Part shown: one piece after another, positions 8,106-16,365 of the stretch
Position numbering within the stretch: the stretch's first letter is position 1
How the letters are laid out: the number at the start of each line of letters is the position of its first letter
NCBI GenBank assembly: GCA_031253995.1
Contig: JAIRVG010000061.1
Span: 62,001 to 126,000 of the forward strand
Source: Paucimonas sp.
GTDB lineage: Bacteria; Pseudomonadota; Gammaproteobacteria; Pseudomonadales; Pseudomonadaceae
Direction: 5' to 3'
Length of the DNA: 64,000 nt
Made by a program: the position numbers and the translations under genes
Notes under the pieces: generated by a model
Databases searched by the model: none
What the model saw: the letters and a program-made list of their open reading frames with translations, nothing else
Told to the model about the DNA's origin: nothing

Positions 8106-9920
8106 ATGACCATGATTCCCAGCCCACCCCGCCGTCCCCGCTGGCGCAGCCTCGCCCTGTTGGCCCTGTGCCTGGCGCCGCTGCTCTGGCCGCTCAAGCA
8201 CCTCGCCGAACACTACTACCAGGAAGAGCTGGCCAGCCAGAACAGCCAGACCCTCGACCTCTACGTCGCCAACCTGCTCGGTACCCTGCACCGCTACGAG
8301 ACCCTGCCACAGATCCTCGGCGACCTGCCGACCCTGCGCGCCGTGCTCGCCGACCCGCTGCGCCTGGAACTGCTGACCAACGCCAACCGCCGGCTCAGGG
8401 AGATCAGCAGCCAGACCGGCGCCGAAGTGATCTACCTGATGGACGCCAAGGGCAACACCCTCGCCGCGTCCAACTGGGACAAGAAAGACAGCTTCATCGG
8501 CCGCAACTTCGCCTTCCGTCCGTACTTCAGCGATGCCACTGCCGGACGCCTGGGACGCTTCTTCGGCCAGGGCACCACCTCGGCCAAGCGCGGCTACTTC
8601 TTCGGCGCGCCGGTGTGGGACAACGGCCAGGTCATCGGCGTGCTGGTGGTCAAGGTCGACCTCGACCACACCGAAAACCTCTGGGGCAAGAGCCCGGAAC
8701 AGCTGCTGCTGACCGACAGCAACGGCGTGGTGGTGCTGACCTCGCGCCCGGAATGGCGTTTCCGCGCCACCCGGCCGCTGAGCGATGAAGAGCGCCAGGC
8801 GATCACCGCGATCCAGCCCTACCCCACCCAGGAACCGCAGCCGCTCAAGATCAACCGCCAGGCCTGGCTGGTGCAGACCCGCTCGATCCCGGAAACCGGC
8901 TGGGAAGTGAACATTCTCGCGCCGCGGGTACTGGTGGACCGTTCCGTCAGCACCGTGATGGCCGTGGGCGGCGCCACCCTGCTGGTGGTGATGCTCCTGG
9001 TCGGCCTGGTGATGCAGCGGCGCCGTCACTACATGGACCGCATCGACTTCGAGGCCCGCGCCCGCCATGACCTGGAAAAACGCGTGGCCGAACGTACCGC
9101 CGACCTCGAAGGCCTCAACAGCCGCCTGAAGACCGAAGTGCTGGAGCGCGAACAGGCCCAGCAGGAAGCCGCCCGCGCCCAGGACGAACTGGTCCAGGCC
9201 GGCAAGCTGTCGGTACTCGGCACCATGTCGGCGAGCATCAGCCACGAACTCAACCAGCCGCTGGCGGCGATCCGCAGCTACGCGGAAAACGCCGAGGTCC
9301 TGCTCGACCACCAGCGCACCGAGGACGTGCGCGGCAACCTCAAGCTGATCAACGAACTGACCGGGCGCATGGCCTCGATCATCGCCCACCTGCGCGCCTT
9401 CGCCCGCCGCGACCGCCACGCCCCGGAAAGCGTGGCCCTGCAACCGGCGCTGGACGATGCCCTGGCCCTGCTGGCCAAGCGCCGCCGGGCCATGGCCGTG
9501 GAACTGGTACGCGACCTGCCGGAAGCCACCCTGTGGGTCCAGGCCGGGGAAACCCGCCTGCGCCAGGTGCTCGGCAACCTGCTGGCCAACGCCCTCGACG
9601 CACTTACCGAGAAGGCCAACCCGCGCAAACTGTGGATAAGTGCCGAGCGCCGCGAAGACTGCGTCTACCTGACGATTCGCGACAACGGCCCGGGCTTCAC
9701 CAGCCAGGCCCTGGCCCGTGCCCGCGAACCCTTCTTCACCACCAAGACCCGTACCCAGGGCCTTGGCCTGGGCCTGGCGATCTGCGACACGCTGATGCGT
9801 GCCCTGGGTGGCGAGTTGCTGCTGGCCAACCACCCCGAGGGCGGCGCCTTGCTGACCCTGCAACTGCGCGTGGCCAAGCCCGGCGCCAATCTTCAGACTT
9901 CGGAGGACCTCTCGGCATGA
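8106..9920 (+). CDS. dctB: C4-dicarboxylate sensor histidine kinase DctB
   Basis: Membrane sensor of C4-dicarboxylates that phosphorylates DctD. The 604 residues begin with a basic segment and a first membrane helix (about 15-32). A periplasmic double-Cache-type region follows, then a second helix (VMAVGGATLLVVMLLVGLV, about 285-305) and a coiled-coil linker. The HisKA domain has SISHELNQPLA, and the ATPase domain has NALDAL, DNGPGF and GLGLGLAICD. Start ATG 8106 lies immediately after a terminator hairpin; a second ATG six bases on is possible. Its stop overlaps dctD by four bases. A dctA or dctPQM transporter is not in the window. Confidence 0.92.
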   Translation: MTMIPSPPRRPRWRSLALLALCLAPLLWPLKHLAEHYYQEELASQNSQTLDLYVANLLGTLHRYETLPQILGDLPTLRAVLADPLRLELLTNANRRLREISSQTGAEVIYLMDAKGNTLAASNWDKKDSFIGRNFAFRPYFSDATAGRLGRFFGQGTTSAKRGYFFGAPVWDNGQVIGVLVVKVDLDHTENLWGKSPEQLLLTDSNGVVVLTSRPEWRFRATRPLSDEERQAITAIQPYPTQEPQPLKINRQAWLVQTRSIPETGWEVNILAPRVLVDRSVSTVMAVGGATLLVVMLLVGLVMQRRRHYMDRIDFEARARHDLEKRVAERTADLEGLNSRLKTEVLEREQAQQEAARAQDELVQAGKLSVLGTMSASISHELNQPLAAIRSYAENAEVLLDHQRTEDVRGNLKLINELTGRMASIIAHLRAFARRDRHAPESVALQPALDDALALLAKRRRAMAVELVRDLPEATLWVQAGETRLRQVLGNLLANALDALTEKANPRKLWISAERREDCVYLTIRDNGPGFTSQALARAREPFFTTKTRTQGLGLGLAICDTLMRALGGELLLANHPEGGALLTLQLRVAKPGANLQTSEDLSA

Positions 9921-11329
9921 GTGCAGAGCCCCTGATCGACAGCCGTACCCAGGTCATCCTGGTGGACGACGACCCGCACCTGCGCCAGGCCCTCAGCCAG
10001 ACCCTCGACCTCGCCGGCCTGCACGTGCTGCCGCTGAGCGACGCCCAGGGCCTGGCCCAGCGCATCGAGGCCGACTGGCCCGGCGTGGTGGTCAGCGATA
10101 TCCGCATGCCCGGCATCGACGGCCTGCAACTGCTGGAACAACTGCACGGCCAGGACCCGGAGCTGCCGGTGCTGCTGATCACCGGCCATGGCGACGTGCC
10201 GCTGGCGGTACAGGCGATGCGCGCCGGGGCCTATGACTTCCTGGAAAAACCCTTCGCCAGCGATGCCCTGCTCGACAGCGTGCGCCGCGCCCTGGCCCTG
10301 CGCCGCCTGGTGCTGGACAACCGCAGCCTGCGCCTGGCCCTGAGCGACCGCCAGGAGCTGAGCGGCCGCCTGGTCGGCCAGTCGCCGTCGATCCAGCGCC
10401 TGCGCGAGCAGATCGGCGCCCTCGCCGCGACCCGCGCCGACGTGCTGATCCTCGGCGAGACCGGCGCCGGCAAGGAGGTGGTGGCCCGCGCCCTGCACGA
10501 TCTGTCGGGGCGCCGTGACGGTCCGTTCGTGGCGATCAACGCCGGTGCCCTGGCCGAGTCGGTGGTGGAAAGCGAGCTGTTCGGCCACGAGCCGGGGGCC
10601 TTCACCGGCGCGCAGAAACGCCGGATCGGCAAGTTCGAATTCGCCAATGGCGGCACCCTGTTCCTCGACGAGATCGAGAGCATGAGCCTGGACGTGCAGG
10701 TCAAGCTGCTGCGCATGCTGCAGGAGCGGGTGCTGGAGCGCCTCGGTGGCAACCAGCAGATCCCCCTGGATATCCGCGTGATCGCCGCGACCAAGGAAGA
10801 CCTGCGCCAGGCCGCCGACCAGGGCCGCTTCCGCGCCGACCTGTATTACCGCCTCAATGTCGCGCCGCTGCGCATCCCGCCGCTGCGCGAGCGTGGTGAT
10901 GACATCCTTGTGTTGTTCCAGCACTTCGCCGATGCCGCCAGCGAGCGCCACGGCCTGCCGGCCCACGCACTGCAGCCGGCGCAACGGGCGCTGCTGCTGC
11001 GGCACAACTGGCCGGGCAACGTGCGCGAACTGCAGAACGCCGCCGAACGCTTCGCCCTCGGCCTGGAACTGGCCCTCGACGGCCAGGTGGAAAGCCCCGG
11101 CGCAGCGCAGGAACTGCCGCCGGCAGACGGCAACCTCAGCGAGCAGGTCGAGCACTTCGAGCGCTCGCTGATCGCCGCCGAGCTGGCCCGTCCCCACGGC
11201 TCCATGCGCAGCCTCGCCGAAGCCCTCGGCATCCCGCGCAAGACCCTGCACGACAAGCTGCGCAAGCACGGCCTGAGCTTCGCCGACAGCAACGCCAGCG
11301 CCGCCGACGACCTGGAGGACCAGCGCTGA
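9917..11329 (+). CDS. dctD: C4-dicarboxylate response regulator DctD (sigma-54 activator)
   Basis: A 470-residue NtrC-type regulator that activates sigma-54 promoters of dicarboxylate transport. The receiver domain has the acidic VDDD and phosphoacceptor Asp61 in SDIRMPGIDG. The AAA+ domain has Walker A GETGAGKE, an intact GAFTGA loop for sigma-54 contact and Walker B GTLFLDEI. A C-terminal Fis-type helix-turn-helix reads LAEALGIPRKTLHDKLRK. GGAGG precedes the ATG, which overlaps dctB. The downstream thioesterase gene starts on the last base of its stop codon. Confidence 0.94.
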   Translation: MSAEPLIDSRTQVILVDDDPHLRQALSQTLDLAGLHVLPLSDAQGLAQRIEADWPGVVVSDIRMPGIDGLQLLEQLHGQDPELPVLLITGHGDVPLAVQAMRAGAYDFLEKPFASDALLDSVRRALALRRLVLDNRSLRLALSDRQELSGRLVGQSPSIQRLREQIGALAATRADVLILGETGAGKEVVARALHDLSGRRDGPFVAINAGALAESVVESELFGHEPGAFTGAQKRRIGKFEFANGGTLFLDEIESMSLDVQVKLLRMLQERVLERLGGNQQIPLDIRVIAATKEDLRQAADQGRFRADLYYRLNVAPLRIPPLRERGDDILVLFQHFADAASERHGLPAHALQPAQRALLLRHNWPGNVRELQNAAERFALGLELALDGQVESPGAAQELPPADGNLSEQVEHFERSLIAAELARPHGSMRSLAEALGIPRKTLHDKLRKHGLSFADSNASAADDLEDQR

Positions 11330-11784
11330 TGAGCAGTGACAGCCAGTACCTGGAAAACGTCCTGCACCAGGACATCCCGCTGACCCGCGACATGCAGATG
11401 CAGGTCCTCGACTGGGAAGAACAACGGCTGCGCCTGCGCCTGCCGCTGGCGCCCAACGTCAACCACAAGAGCACCATGTTCGGCGGCAGCCTGTACTGCG
11501 GCGCGGTGCTGGTGGGCTGGGGCTGGCTGCACCTGCGCTTGCGCGAGGCCGGGATCGATGACGGGCATATCGTCATCCAGGAAGGCGCGATCAGTTATCC
11601 GCTGCCGGTGACCGGCGCGGCCATCGCGCTGTGCGAGGCGCCGGAAGAGAAGGTGTGGAAGCGTTTCGTCAGCACCTACCAGCGCTACGGCCGCGCGCGC
11701 CTGACGCTGCACACGCGGATCTTCAACGAAAACGCAGAACTGCCCGCCGTGGTGTTCGACGGGCAGTACGTCCTACATCGCTGA
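11329..11784 (+). CDS. Hotdog-fold thioesterase-like protein (YiiD C-terminal type)
   Basis: A 151-residue soluble protein with the hotdog pattern NHKSTMFGGSLYCGA. This resembles the stand-alone domain found at the C-terminus of E. coli YiiD, annotated as a putative acyl-CoA thioesterase. Its substrate is unknown. ATG overlaps the dctD stop by one base, so it is in the same transcript, but a functional link to dicarboxylate sensing is unclear. Its 3' end overlaps that of the convergent cysQ by 12 bases. Confidence 0.8.
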   Translation: MSSDSQYLENVLHQDIPLTRDMQMQVLDWEEQRLRLRLPLAPNVNHKSTMFGGSLYCGAVLVGWGWLHLRLREAGIDDGHIVIQEGAISYPLPVTGAAIALCEAPEEKVWKRFVSTYQRYGRARLTLHTRIFNENAELPAVVFDGQYVLHR

Positions 11785-12600
11785 GGCGAGGGCCAGCAGC
11801 TTGCCGCGCCATGGCGCGGCGGCGGGCAGGCCGAGGAAGAACGGATTGCGCAGCGACTCCCGCACCGGGTAGACGAAGGCCTCGCCATCCAGGCCGAGCA
11901 CTTCGCCGCCCGCCCCTTCCAGCACGCCCTGGGCCGCCGCGGTGTCCCACTGCGAGGTCGGCGCCAGGCGCGGATAGCAATCGGCGGCGCCTTCGGCCAG
12001 CAGGCAGAACTTCAGGGAACTGCCGATATTGGCCAGTTCCAGCTCACCCAGCGCCTCACCGAGACCGGCCAGCAGCCGCTCCTGCTCCGGGCTGGAATGG
12101 CGACGGCTGGCAACCACGGTGAACGATTCCCCAGCGGGAGGCGCCAGGCGCACCTGGATCGGTTCGGCGCTGCCATCGGCCTCGGCACGCCAGGCACCGA
12201 TGCCCTGCCCGCCGTAGTAGCAGCGGCCGTTGACCGGCATCGCCACCACGCCGAAGACCACCCGGCCCTGCTCGATCAGGGCGATGTTGACGGTGAACTC
12301 GTCGGTGCCGGCGATGAACTCCTTGGTCCCGTCCAGCGGGTCCACCAGCCACCAGCGCTGCCAGGCCTGGCGTTGCTCCAGGGGGATGTCGCAGTCTTCT
12401 TCGGACAGCACCGGAATCTCCGGGGCCAGGGCCTTCAGGCCTTCGGCGATGACCTTGTGCGCAGCCAGGTCGGCGGCGGTCACCGGCGATTCATCGGCCT
12501 TGGTCACCACTTCCACACCGGCCCGCCAGAACGGCAGGATCGCCGTGCCGGCACGACGGGCCAGGTCTACCACTTGCGGCATCAGATCGACGTAGTTCAT
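11773..12600 (-). CDS. cysQ: 3'(2'),5'-bisphosphate nucleotidase CysQ
   Basis: Removes the 3'-phosphate from PAP (and PAPS), recycling the by-product of sulfate assimilation; Mg-dependent and inhibited by lithium in this family. The 275-residue protein shows the inositol-monophosphatase signature: SEED near residue 66, DPLDGTKEF at 87-95 and WDTAAAQ near the C-terminus. It starts on an ATGA overlap with the upstream nudE, forming a two-gene operon. Confidence 0.95.
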   Translation of the reverse strand: MNYVDLMPQVVDLARRAGTAILPFWRAGVEVVTKADESPVTAADLAAHKVIAEGLKALAPEIPVLSEEDCDIPLEQRQAWQRWWLVDPLDGTKEFIAGTDEFTVNIALIEQGRVVFGVVAMPVNGRCYYGGQGIGAWRAEADGSAEPIQVRLAPPAGESFTVVASRRHSSPEQERLLAGLGEALGELELANIGSSLKFCLLAEGAADCYPRLAPTSQWDTAAAQGVLEGAGGEVLGLDGEAFVYPVRESLRNPFFLGLPAAAPWRGKLLALASAM

Positions 12601-13163
12601 GCCTGGAATACTCCACGTTGGGTCAGCAGGTCGCGCACCAGGTACAGCGCCGCCAGCGCCCGCCCCTCGGAGAACTGCGGATGCTGGGCCAGGGCCGACA
12701 GCTCGCGCAGGCTGACGCGGTCGACCCGCATCGGCTCCGGTTCGTCCCCCGGCAGGTGTTCTTCGTAGAGGTCGGTGGCCAGCACCACCTGGATCTTCTG
12801 GCTCATGTAGCCGGGGGACAGCGACAGCTCGGTGATGTGCTCCAGCTGATGGGCGCCGAAACCGGCCTCCTCCTTCAGCTCGCGGTTGGCGGCTGCCAGC
12901 ACGTCCTCGCCCGGCTCGATCAGGCCCTTGGGCAGGGACAGCTCGTATTCGTCGGTGCCACCGCAGTATTCCTCCACCAGCACCGCGTGCTCGCTGTCGA
13001 GCATCGCCACGATCATCACCGCGCCATAGCCGTTGCCGCGGCCCACCAGGCGCTCGTAGGTGCGCTCGACGCCGTTGGAAAAGCGCAACTGCACGGCTTC
13101 GACACGGAACAGGCGACTGCTGGCGACGATCTCGCTGGAAAGGACGGTGGGTTTCTGGCGCAT
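12597..13163 (-). CDS. nudE: ADP compounds hydrolase NudE
   Basis: Nudix hydrolase acting on ADP-ribose, NADH and Ap-n-A type molecules. The full Nudix box spans residues about 80-102: G-x5-E-x7-RELKEEAG. Length of 188 residues fits NudE. ATG 13163 was chosen because AAGGAG lies ten bases upstream; the frame stays open further upstream into the divergent yrfG promoter region, which is not coding. Coupled to cysQ by four-base overlap. Divergent from yrfG with a 73-base gap. Confidence 0.9.
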   Translation of the reverse strand: MRQKPTVLSSEIVASSRLFRVEAVQLRFSNGVERTYERLVGRGNGYGAVMIVAMLDSEHAVLVEEYCGGTDEYELSLPKGLIEPGEDVLAAANRELKEEAGFGAHQLEHITELSLSPGYMSQKIQVVLATDLYEEHLPGDEPEPMRVDRVSLRELSALAQHPQFSEGRALAALYLVRDLLTQRGVFQA

Positions 13164-13236
13164 GAGGGGGCGGCTCCTTGGCGGTAACGGGGTACTATAC
13201 CGCCCACCACGGCCTGATCGAACGAGAATCTTGCAC

Positions 13237-13899
13237 ATGCCTGCCCTTGCCTGGCGCGATATCGACACCGTCCTGCTGGACATGGACGGCACCCTGCTCG
13301 ACCTGCACTACGACAACCATTTCTGGATGGAGCTGCTGCCGCAGCGCTACGCCGAACACCACGGCATCAGCCGGGCCATGGCCGAGCTTGAGATCCAGCC
13401 GCTGTTCGAGCGCCATGCCGGCTCGCTGAACTGGTACTGCCTGGATTTCTGGACCACCGAACTGAAACTGCCGATCCGCGAACTCAAGCAACAGAGCGCC
13501 GACCTGATCGCCCTGCGCCCGGATGCCGATGTGTTTCTCGCGGCGCTGCGGGAGGCCGGCAAGCGGGTGATCCTGATCACCAATGCGCACCGTGATTCGC
13601 TGTCGCTGAAGCTGGAGCGGGTGGCGCTGGCGCCGTATTTCGAGCGGATGATCAGCTCGCACGACTATGGGTTTCCCAAGGAGAACCAGCAGTTCTGGAG
13701 CGCGTTGCAGGCCGATACCGGCTTCGACCCGGCGCGCAGCCTGTTCATCGACGACACCCTGGCGATCCTGCGCAGCGCCCGTACCTTCGGTGTCGCCCAC
13801 CTTCTGGCGGTGCGCCAGCCGGACAGCCGCAAGCCTGCGCGCGATACCGAGGAATTCGCGGCGCAGGAAGACTACCGGGCTTTACTGGAAGGACTGTGA
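13237..13899 (+). CDS. yrfG: HAD-family GMP/IMP nucleotidase
   Basis: A 220-residue haloacid dehalogenase-fold phosphatase. Motif I is DMDGTLLDL, motif II contains ILITNA, the Lys motif is in GFPKENQ, and motif III is FIDDT. In E. coli the homologue YrfG prefers GMP and IMP, and the head-to-head arrangement with nudE is common in gamma-proteobacteria. Start is the ATG at 13237; TACTAT about 45 bases upstream may be its -10 box. Confidence 0.88.
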   Translation: MPALAWRDIDTVLLDMDGTLLDLHYDNHFWMELLPQRYAEHHGISRAMAELEIQPLFERHAGSLNWYCLDFWTTELKLPIRELKQQSADLIALRPDADVFLAALREAGKRVILITNAHRDSLSLKLERVALAPYFERMISSHDYGFPKENQQFWSALQADTGFDPARSLFIDDTLAILRSARTFGVAHLLAVRQPDSRKPARDTEEFAAQEDYRALLEGL

Positions 13900-13910
13900 A
13901 AGCTGATCCG

Positions 13911-13992
13911 GCCTCATCGCTGGCAAGCCAGCTCCCACAGGGTCCGCGGTGCATGCGATCCCTGTGGGAGCTGGCTTGCCAGCGATGAGGCC
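13911..13992. repeat. REP palindrome of the CGCTGGCAAGCCAGCTCCC family, uninterrupted
   Basis: Perfect-looking inverted repeat whose arms contain CGCTGGCAAGCCAGCTCCC around a centre reading CACAGGGTCCGCGG. It lies between yrfG and the convergent BON-LysM gene. This copy is the empty-site reference for the interrupted copy at 61.5 kb. Confidence 0.9.
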
Positions 13993-14019
13993 CTCAGACA
14001 CAACACAAGGCTCGGGGGA

Positions 14020-14460
14020 TTACTCCGGAATACGCAGCACCTGCCCCGGATAGATCTTGTCCGGGTGGCTCAGCATCGGCTTGTTGGCTTCGAAGATCTT
14101 GTTGTACTTGTTGGCATCGCCGTACTCGGCCTTGGCAATCGCACTGAGGGTGTCGCCCTTCTTCACCGTCACGAACCGCGCCGCCTGCGCCACCGGCCCG
14201 GCCACGGTGATCTGGTCATCCACCGACGCCACCCCCGCGATATTGCCCAGGGCCAGAAGGATCTTCTCCTTCTCTTCCTGACTGCTCACTTCGCCCGTGA
14301 CCGTCACTGTGTCACCGCTCACCGTAGCCTGCACATTGGGATTGCCCAGCCCCACCTTCGCCACATGCTCCTTGAGCTGTTCACCGGCATTGGCATTGCC
14401 CGGCGTCAGCAGATCGATGAGCTTTTCCCCCGCTTCTTTCACGAAACTGAACAGACTCAT
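14020..14460 (-). CDS. kbp: BON and LysM domain protein, potassium-binding Kbp/YgaU type
   Basis: A 146-residue protein with an N-terminal amphipathic stretch and a BON domain (about 27-88, VQATVSGDTVTVTGEV). A single LysM domain covers about 96-145 (KKGDTLSAIAKAEYG, then YPGQVLRIPE). The architecture and length match E. coli YgaU, described as a cytoplasmic K+-binding protein; in Pseudomonas it is usually called LysM peptidoglycan-binding protein. There is no clear signal peptide. The ATG is preceded by AGGGAGAG. Confidence 0.9.
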   Translation of the reverse strand: MSLFSFVKEAGEKLIDLLTPGNANAGEQLKEHVAKVGLGNPNVQATVSGDTVTVTGEVSSQEEKEKILLALGNIAGVASVDDQITVAGPVAQAARFVTVKKGDTLSAIAKAEYGDANKYNKIFEANKPMLSHPDKIYPGQVLRIPE

Positions 14461-14542
14461 GGTGCTCTCCCTTTCAAAGGAATCTCGGAGCCCAAAGTCT
14501 AGGTCAGGTTAGAATGCCTCGCCCGCCAGCCCCGAGACGACG

Positions 14543-15430
14543 ATGGACATCAAACAGCTGAAATTCCTCATCGCCCTGGACGAAACCCGCCACTTCGGCC
14601 AGGCCGCCGCGCTGTGCCACGTGACCCAGCCGACCCTGTCCATGCGCCTGCGCAACCTGGAGCGCGAGCTGGGGCTGGAACTGGTCAATCGCGGCCAGCG
14701 CTTCGAAGGCTTCACCGCCCAGGGAGAACGGGTGCTGGCCTGGGCCCGCTCGGTACTGGCCGCCTACGACGGCCTGCAGGCCGAGGCCGCCGCCTGTCGC
14801 GGGCATCTCGCCGGGACACTGCGCCTGGGCATGGTGCCGCTGTCCAGCTTCGACCCGCTGCCGCTGCTGCAACGCCTGCACCGCCAGCACCCGGACCTGG
14901 CCTTCGAACTCAGCGCCCTCAGCTCCGAGCAGATCCTCGAACAGCTCACCAGCAACCGCCTCGACCTCGGCCTGTCCTACCTGGAACGCCTCGACCAGGA
15001 ACGCTTCGAAGCCCTCCCGCTGGGCGAATCCCCCATGGGCCTGCTCTTCAACCCGGCGCACTTCCACTTCGACGACGCGCCGCTGCACTGGGAAACCCTG
15101 GCCGAACTGCCGCTGGGCCTGCTCACCGCCGGCATGCATTTCCGCCAGTCGGTGGACCACAACTTCCACAGCCGCGGCCTCAACCCGCGCCTGCTGCTGC
15201 AGACCGATGCCGTCCATCAGCTGGTCCAGGCCGTGCACGGCGGCCTGTGCTGCGCGGTGATGCCACTGGGCAGCGGCCTCGAAGCGATGACCGGCGGCCT
15301 GCGCCTGCAAGCCATCCAGGCGGCCTCCACCCTGGCCCCGCTGGGCCTGATCATGCGCCGCACTGCGCCACGCTCGGCGCTGGCCGAAGCATGCATCGCC
15401 GAGTACCGGAAATTGCTCGACGAGGCATGA
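14543..15430 (+). CDS. LysR-family transcriptional regulator beside fdhD
   Basis: A 295-residue LysR regulator. The N-terminal helix-turn-helix reads FGQAAALCHVTQPTLSMRL, followed by the linker helix and a substrate-binding domain. It lies about 100 bases upstream of fdhD on the same strand and may control the fdhD-oxidoreductase pair, but this is inferred from position only. The effector is unknown. Confidence 0.88.
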   Translation: MDIKQLKFLIALDETRHFGQAAALCHVTQPTLSMRLRNLERELGLELVNRGQRFEGFTAQGERVLAWARSVLAAYDGLQAEAAACRGHLAGTLRLGMVPLSSFDPLPLLQRLHRQHPDLAFELSALSSEQILEQLTSNRLDLGLSYLERLDQERFEALPLGESPMGLLFNPAHFHFDDAPLHWETLAELPLGLLTAGMHFRQSVDHNFHSRGLNPRLLLQTDAVHQLVQAVHGGLCCAVMPLGSGLEAMTGGLRLQAIQAASTLAPLGLIMRRTAPRSALAEACIAEYRKLLDEA

Positions 15431-15528
15431 TCGACGGCCTCTATCAAGGCATCGGTAGAAGCGATTAGACGATACCCGAGCTCAGGCCTAGGCTTAAGAC
15501 TGATTAGCCTTCGGGTAAGCCCAATAAA

Positions 15529-16365
15529 ATGAGCAGCAAACCACCGGTTTGCGCGGCCTCCACAACACTGGAAGCCCCTGCCGCCAGCGTGCGATACGAG
15601 TACAGCCAGCTAGAAGATCGTTCCCCTGCCAGTGCCGACCTCGCCGAGGAAGTGGCCCTGGCCATCGCCTACAACGGCATCAGCCAGGCGGTGATGCTGG
15701 TCAGTCCCACCGACCTCGACGATTTCGTGGTCGGCTTCAGCATTGGCAGCGGCATCGTCGACAGCGCCGACGACATCTACGACATCAAGCTGGCCGGCAG
15801 CGGTTCGGCCCTGCACGCCCAGGTGGAAATCGCCAGCCGTGCGTTCTGGAACCTCAAGACCCAGCGTCGCCAGCTGGCCGGCACCAGCGGCTGCGGCCTG
15901 TGCGGCGTCGAGGCCGTGGAACAGGCCCTGCCCGACCTCAAGGTCCTGCCCGACGCTCCCTTGCCGCCCGCCGAATGGCTGGCCGGCCTGCGTCAGCGCA
16001 TCAGCGCCTTCCAGCCCCTCGGCCAGCACTGCGGTGCGGTGCATGCCGCGCTGTTCATGGATTCGACCGGTGAACTGCTGCTGGGCCGCGAAGACATCGG
16101 CCGGCACAACGCCCTCGACAAGCTGATCGGCGCCCTGGTCCGCCAGCGCATCGACACCACTGGCGGCCTGGCCATCGTCACCAGCCGCTGCAGCCTGGAA
16201 CTGATCCAGAAAGTCCTGCGCGCCGGCATCCAGACCCTGGTCAGCCTGTCGTCGCCCACCGGCCTGGCCCTGCAATGGGCCCGTCGGCACAACCTGAACC
16301 TCATCCACCTGCCGCAACACAGTGCGCCACGGGTCTACAGCCCGGCGCGGGAGAAACGATCGTGA
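15529..16365 (+). CDS. fdhD: Formate dehydrogenase accessory sulfurtransferase FdhD
   Basis: Transfers sulfur from the IscS cysteine desulfurase to the molybdenum cofactor of formate dehydrogenases. The 278-residue protein has the CxxC pair in SGCGLCG (Cys122, Cys125), GAVHAALF, the nucleotide-contact motif GREDIGRHNA, and SRCSLELIQK. The downstream oxidoreductase starts inside its stop codon (GTGA), so FdhD is produced together with its probable client. Confidence 0.95.
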   Translation: MSSKPPVCAASTTLEAPAASVRYEYSQLEDRSPASADLAEEVALAIAYNGISQAVMLVSPTDLDDFVVGFSIGSGIVDSADDIYDIKLAGSGSALHAQVEIASRAFWNLKTQRRQLAGTSGCGLCGVEAVEQALPDLKVLPDAPLPPAEWLAGLRQRISAFQPLGQHCGAVHAALFMDSTGELLLGREDIGRHNALDKLIGALVRQRIDTTGGLAIVTSRCSLELIQKVLRAGIQTLVSLSSPTGLALQWARRHNLNLIHLPQHSAPRVYSPAREKRS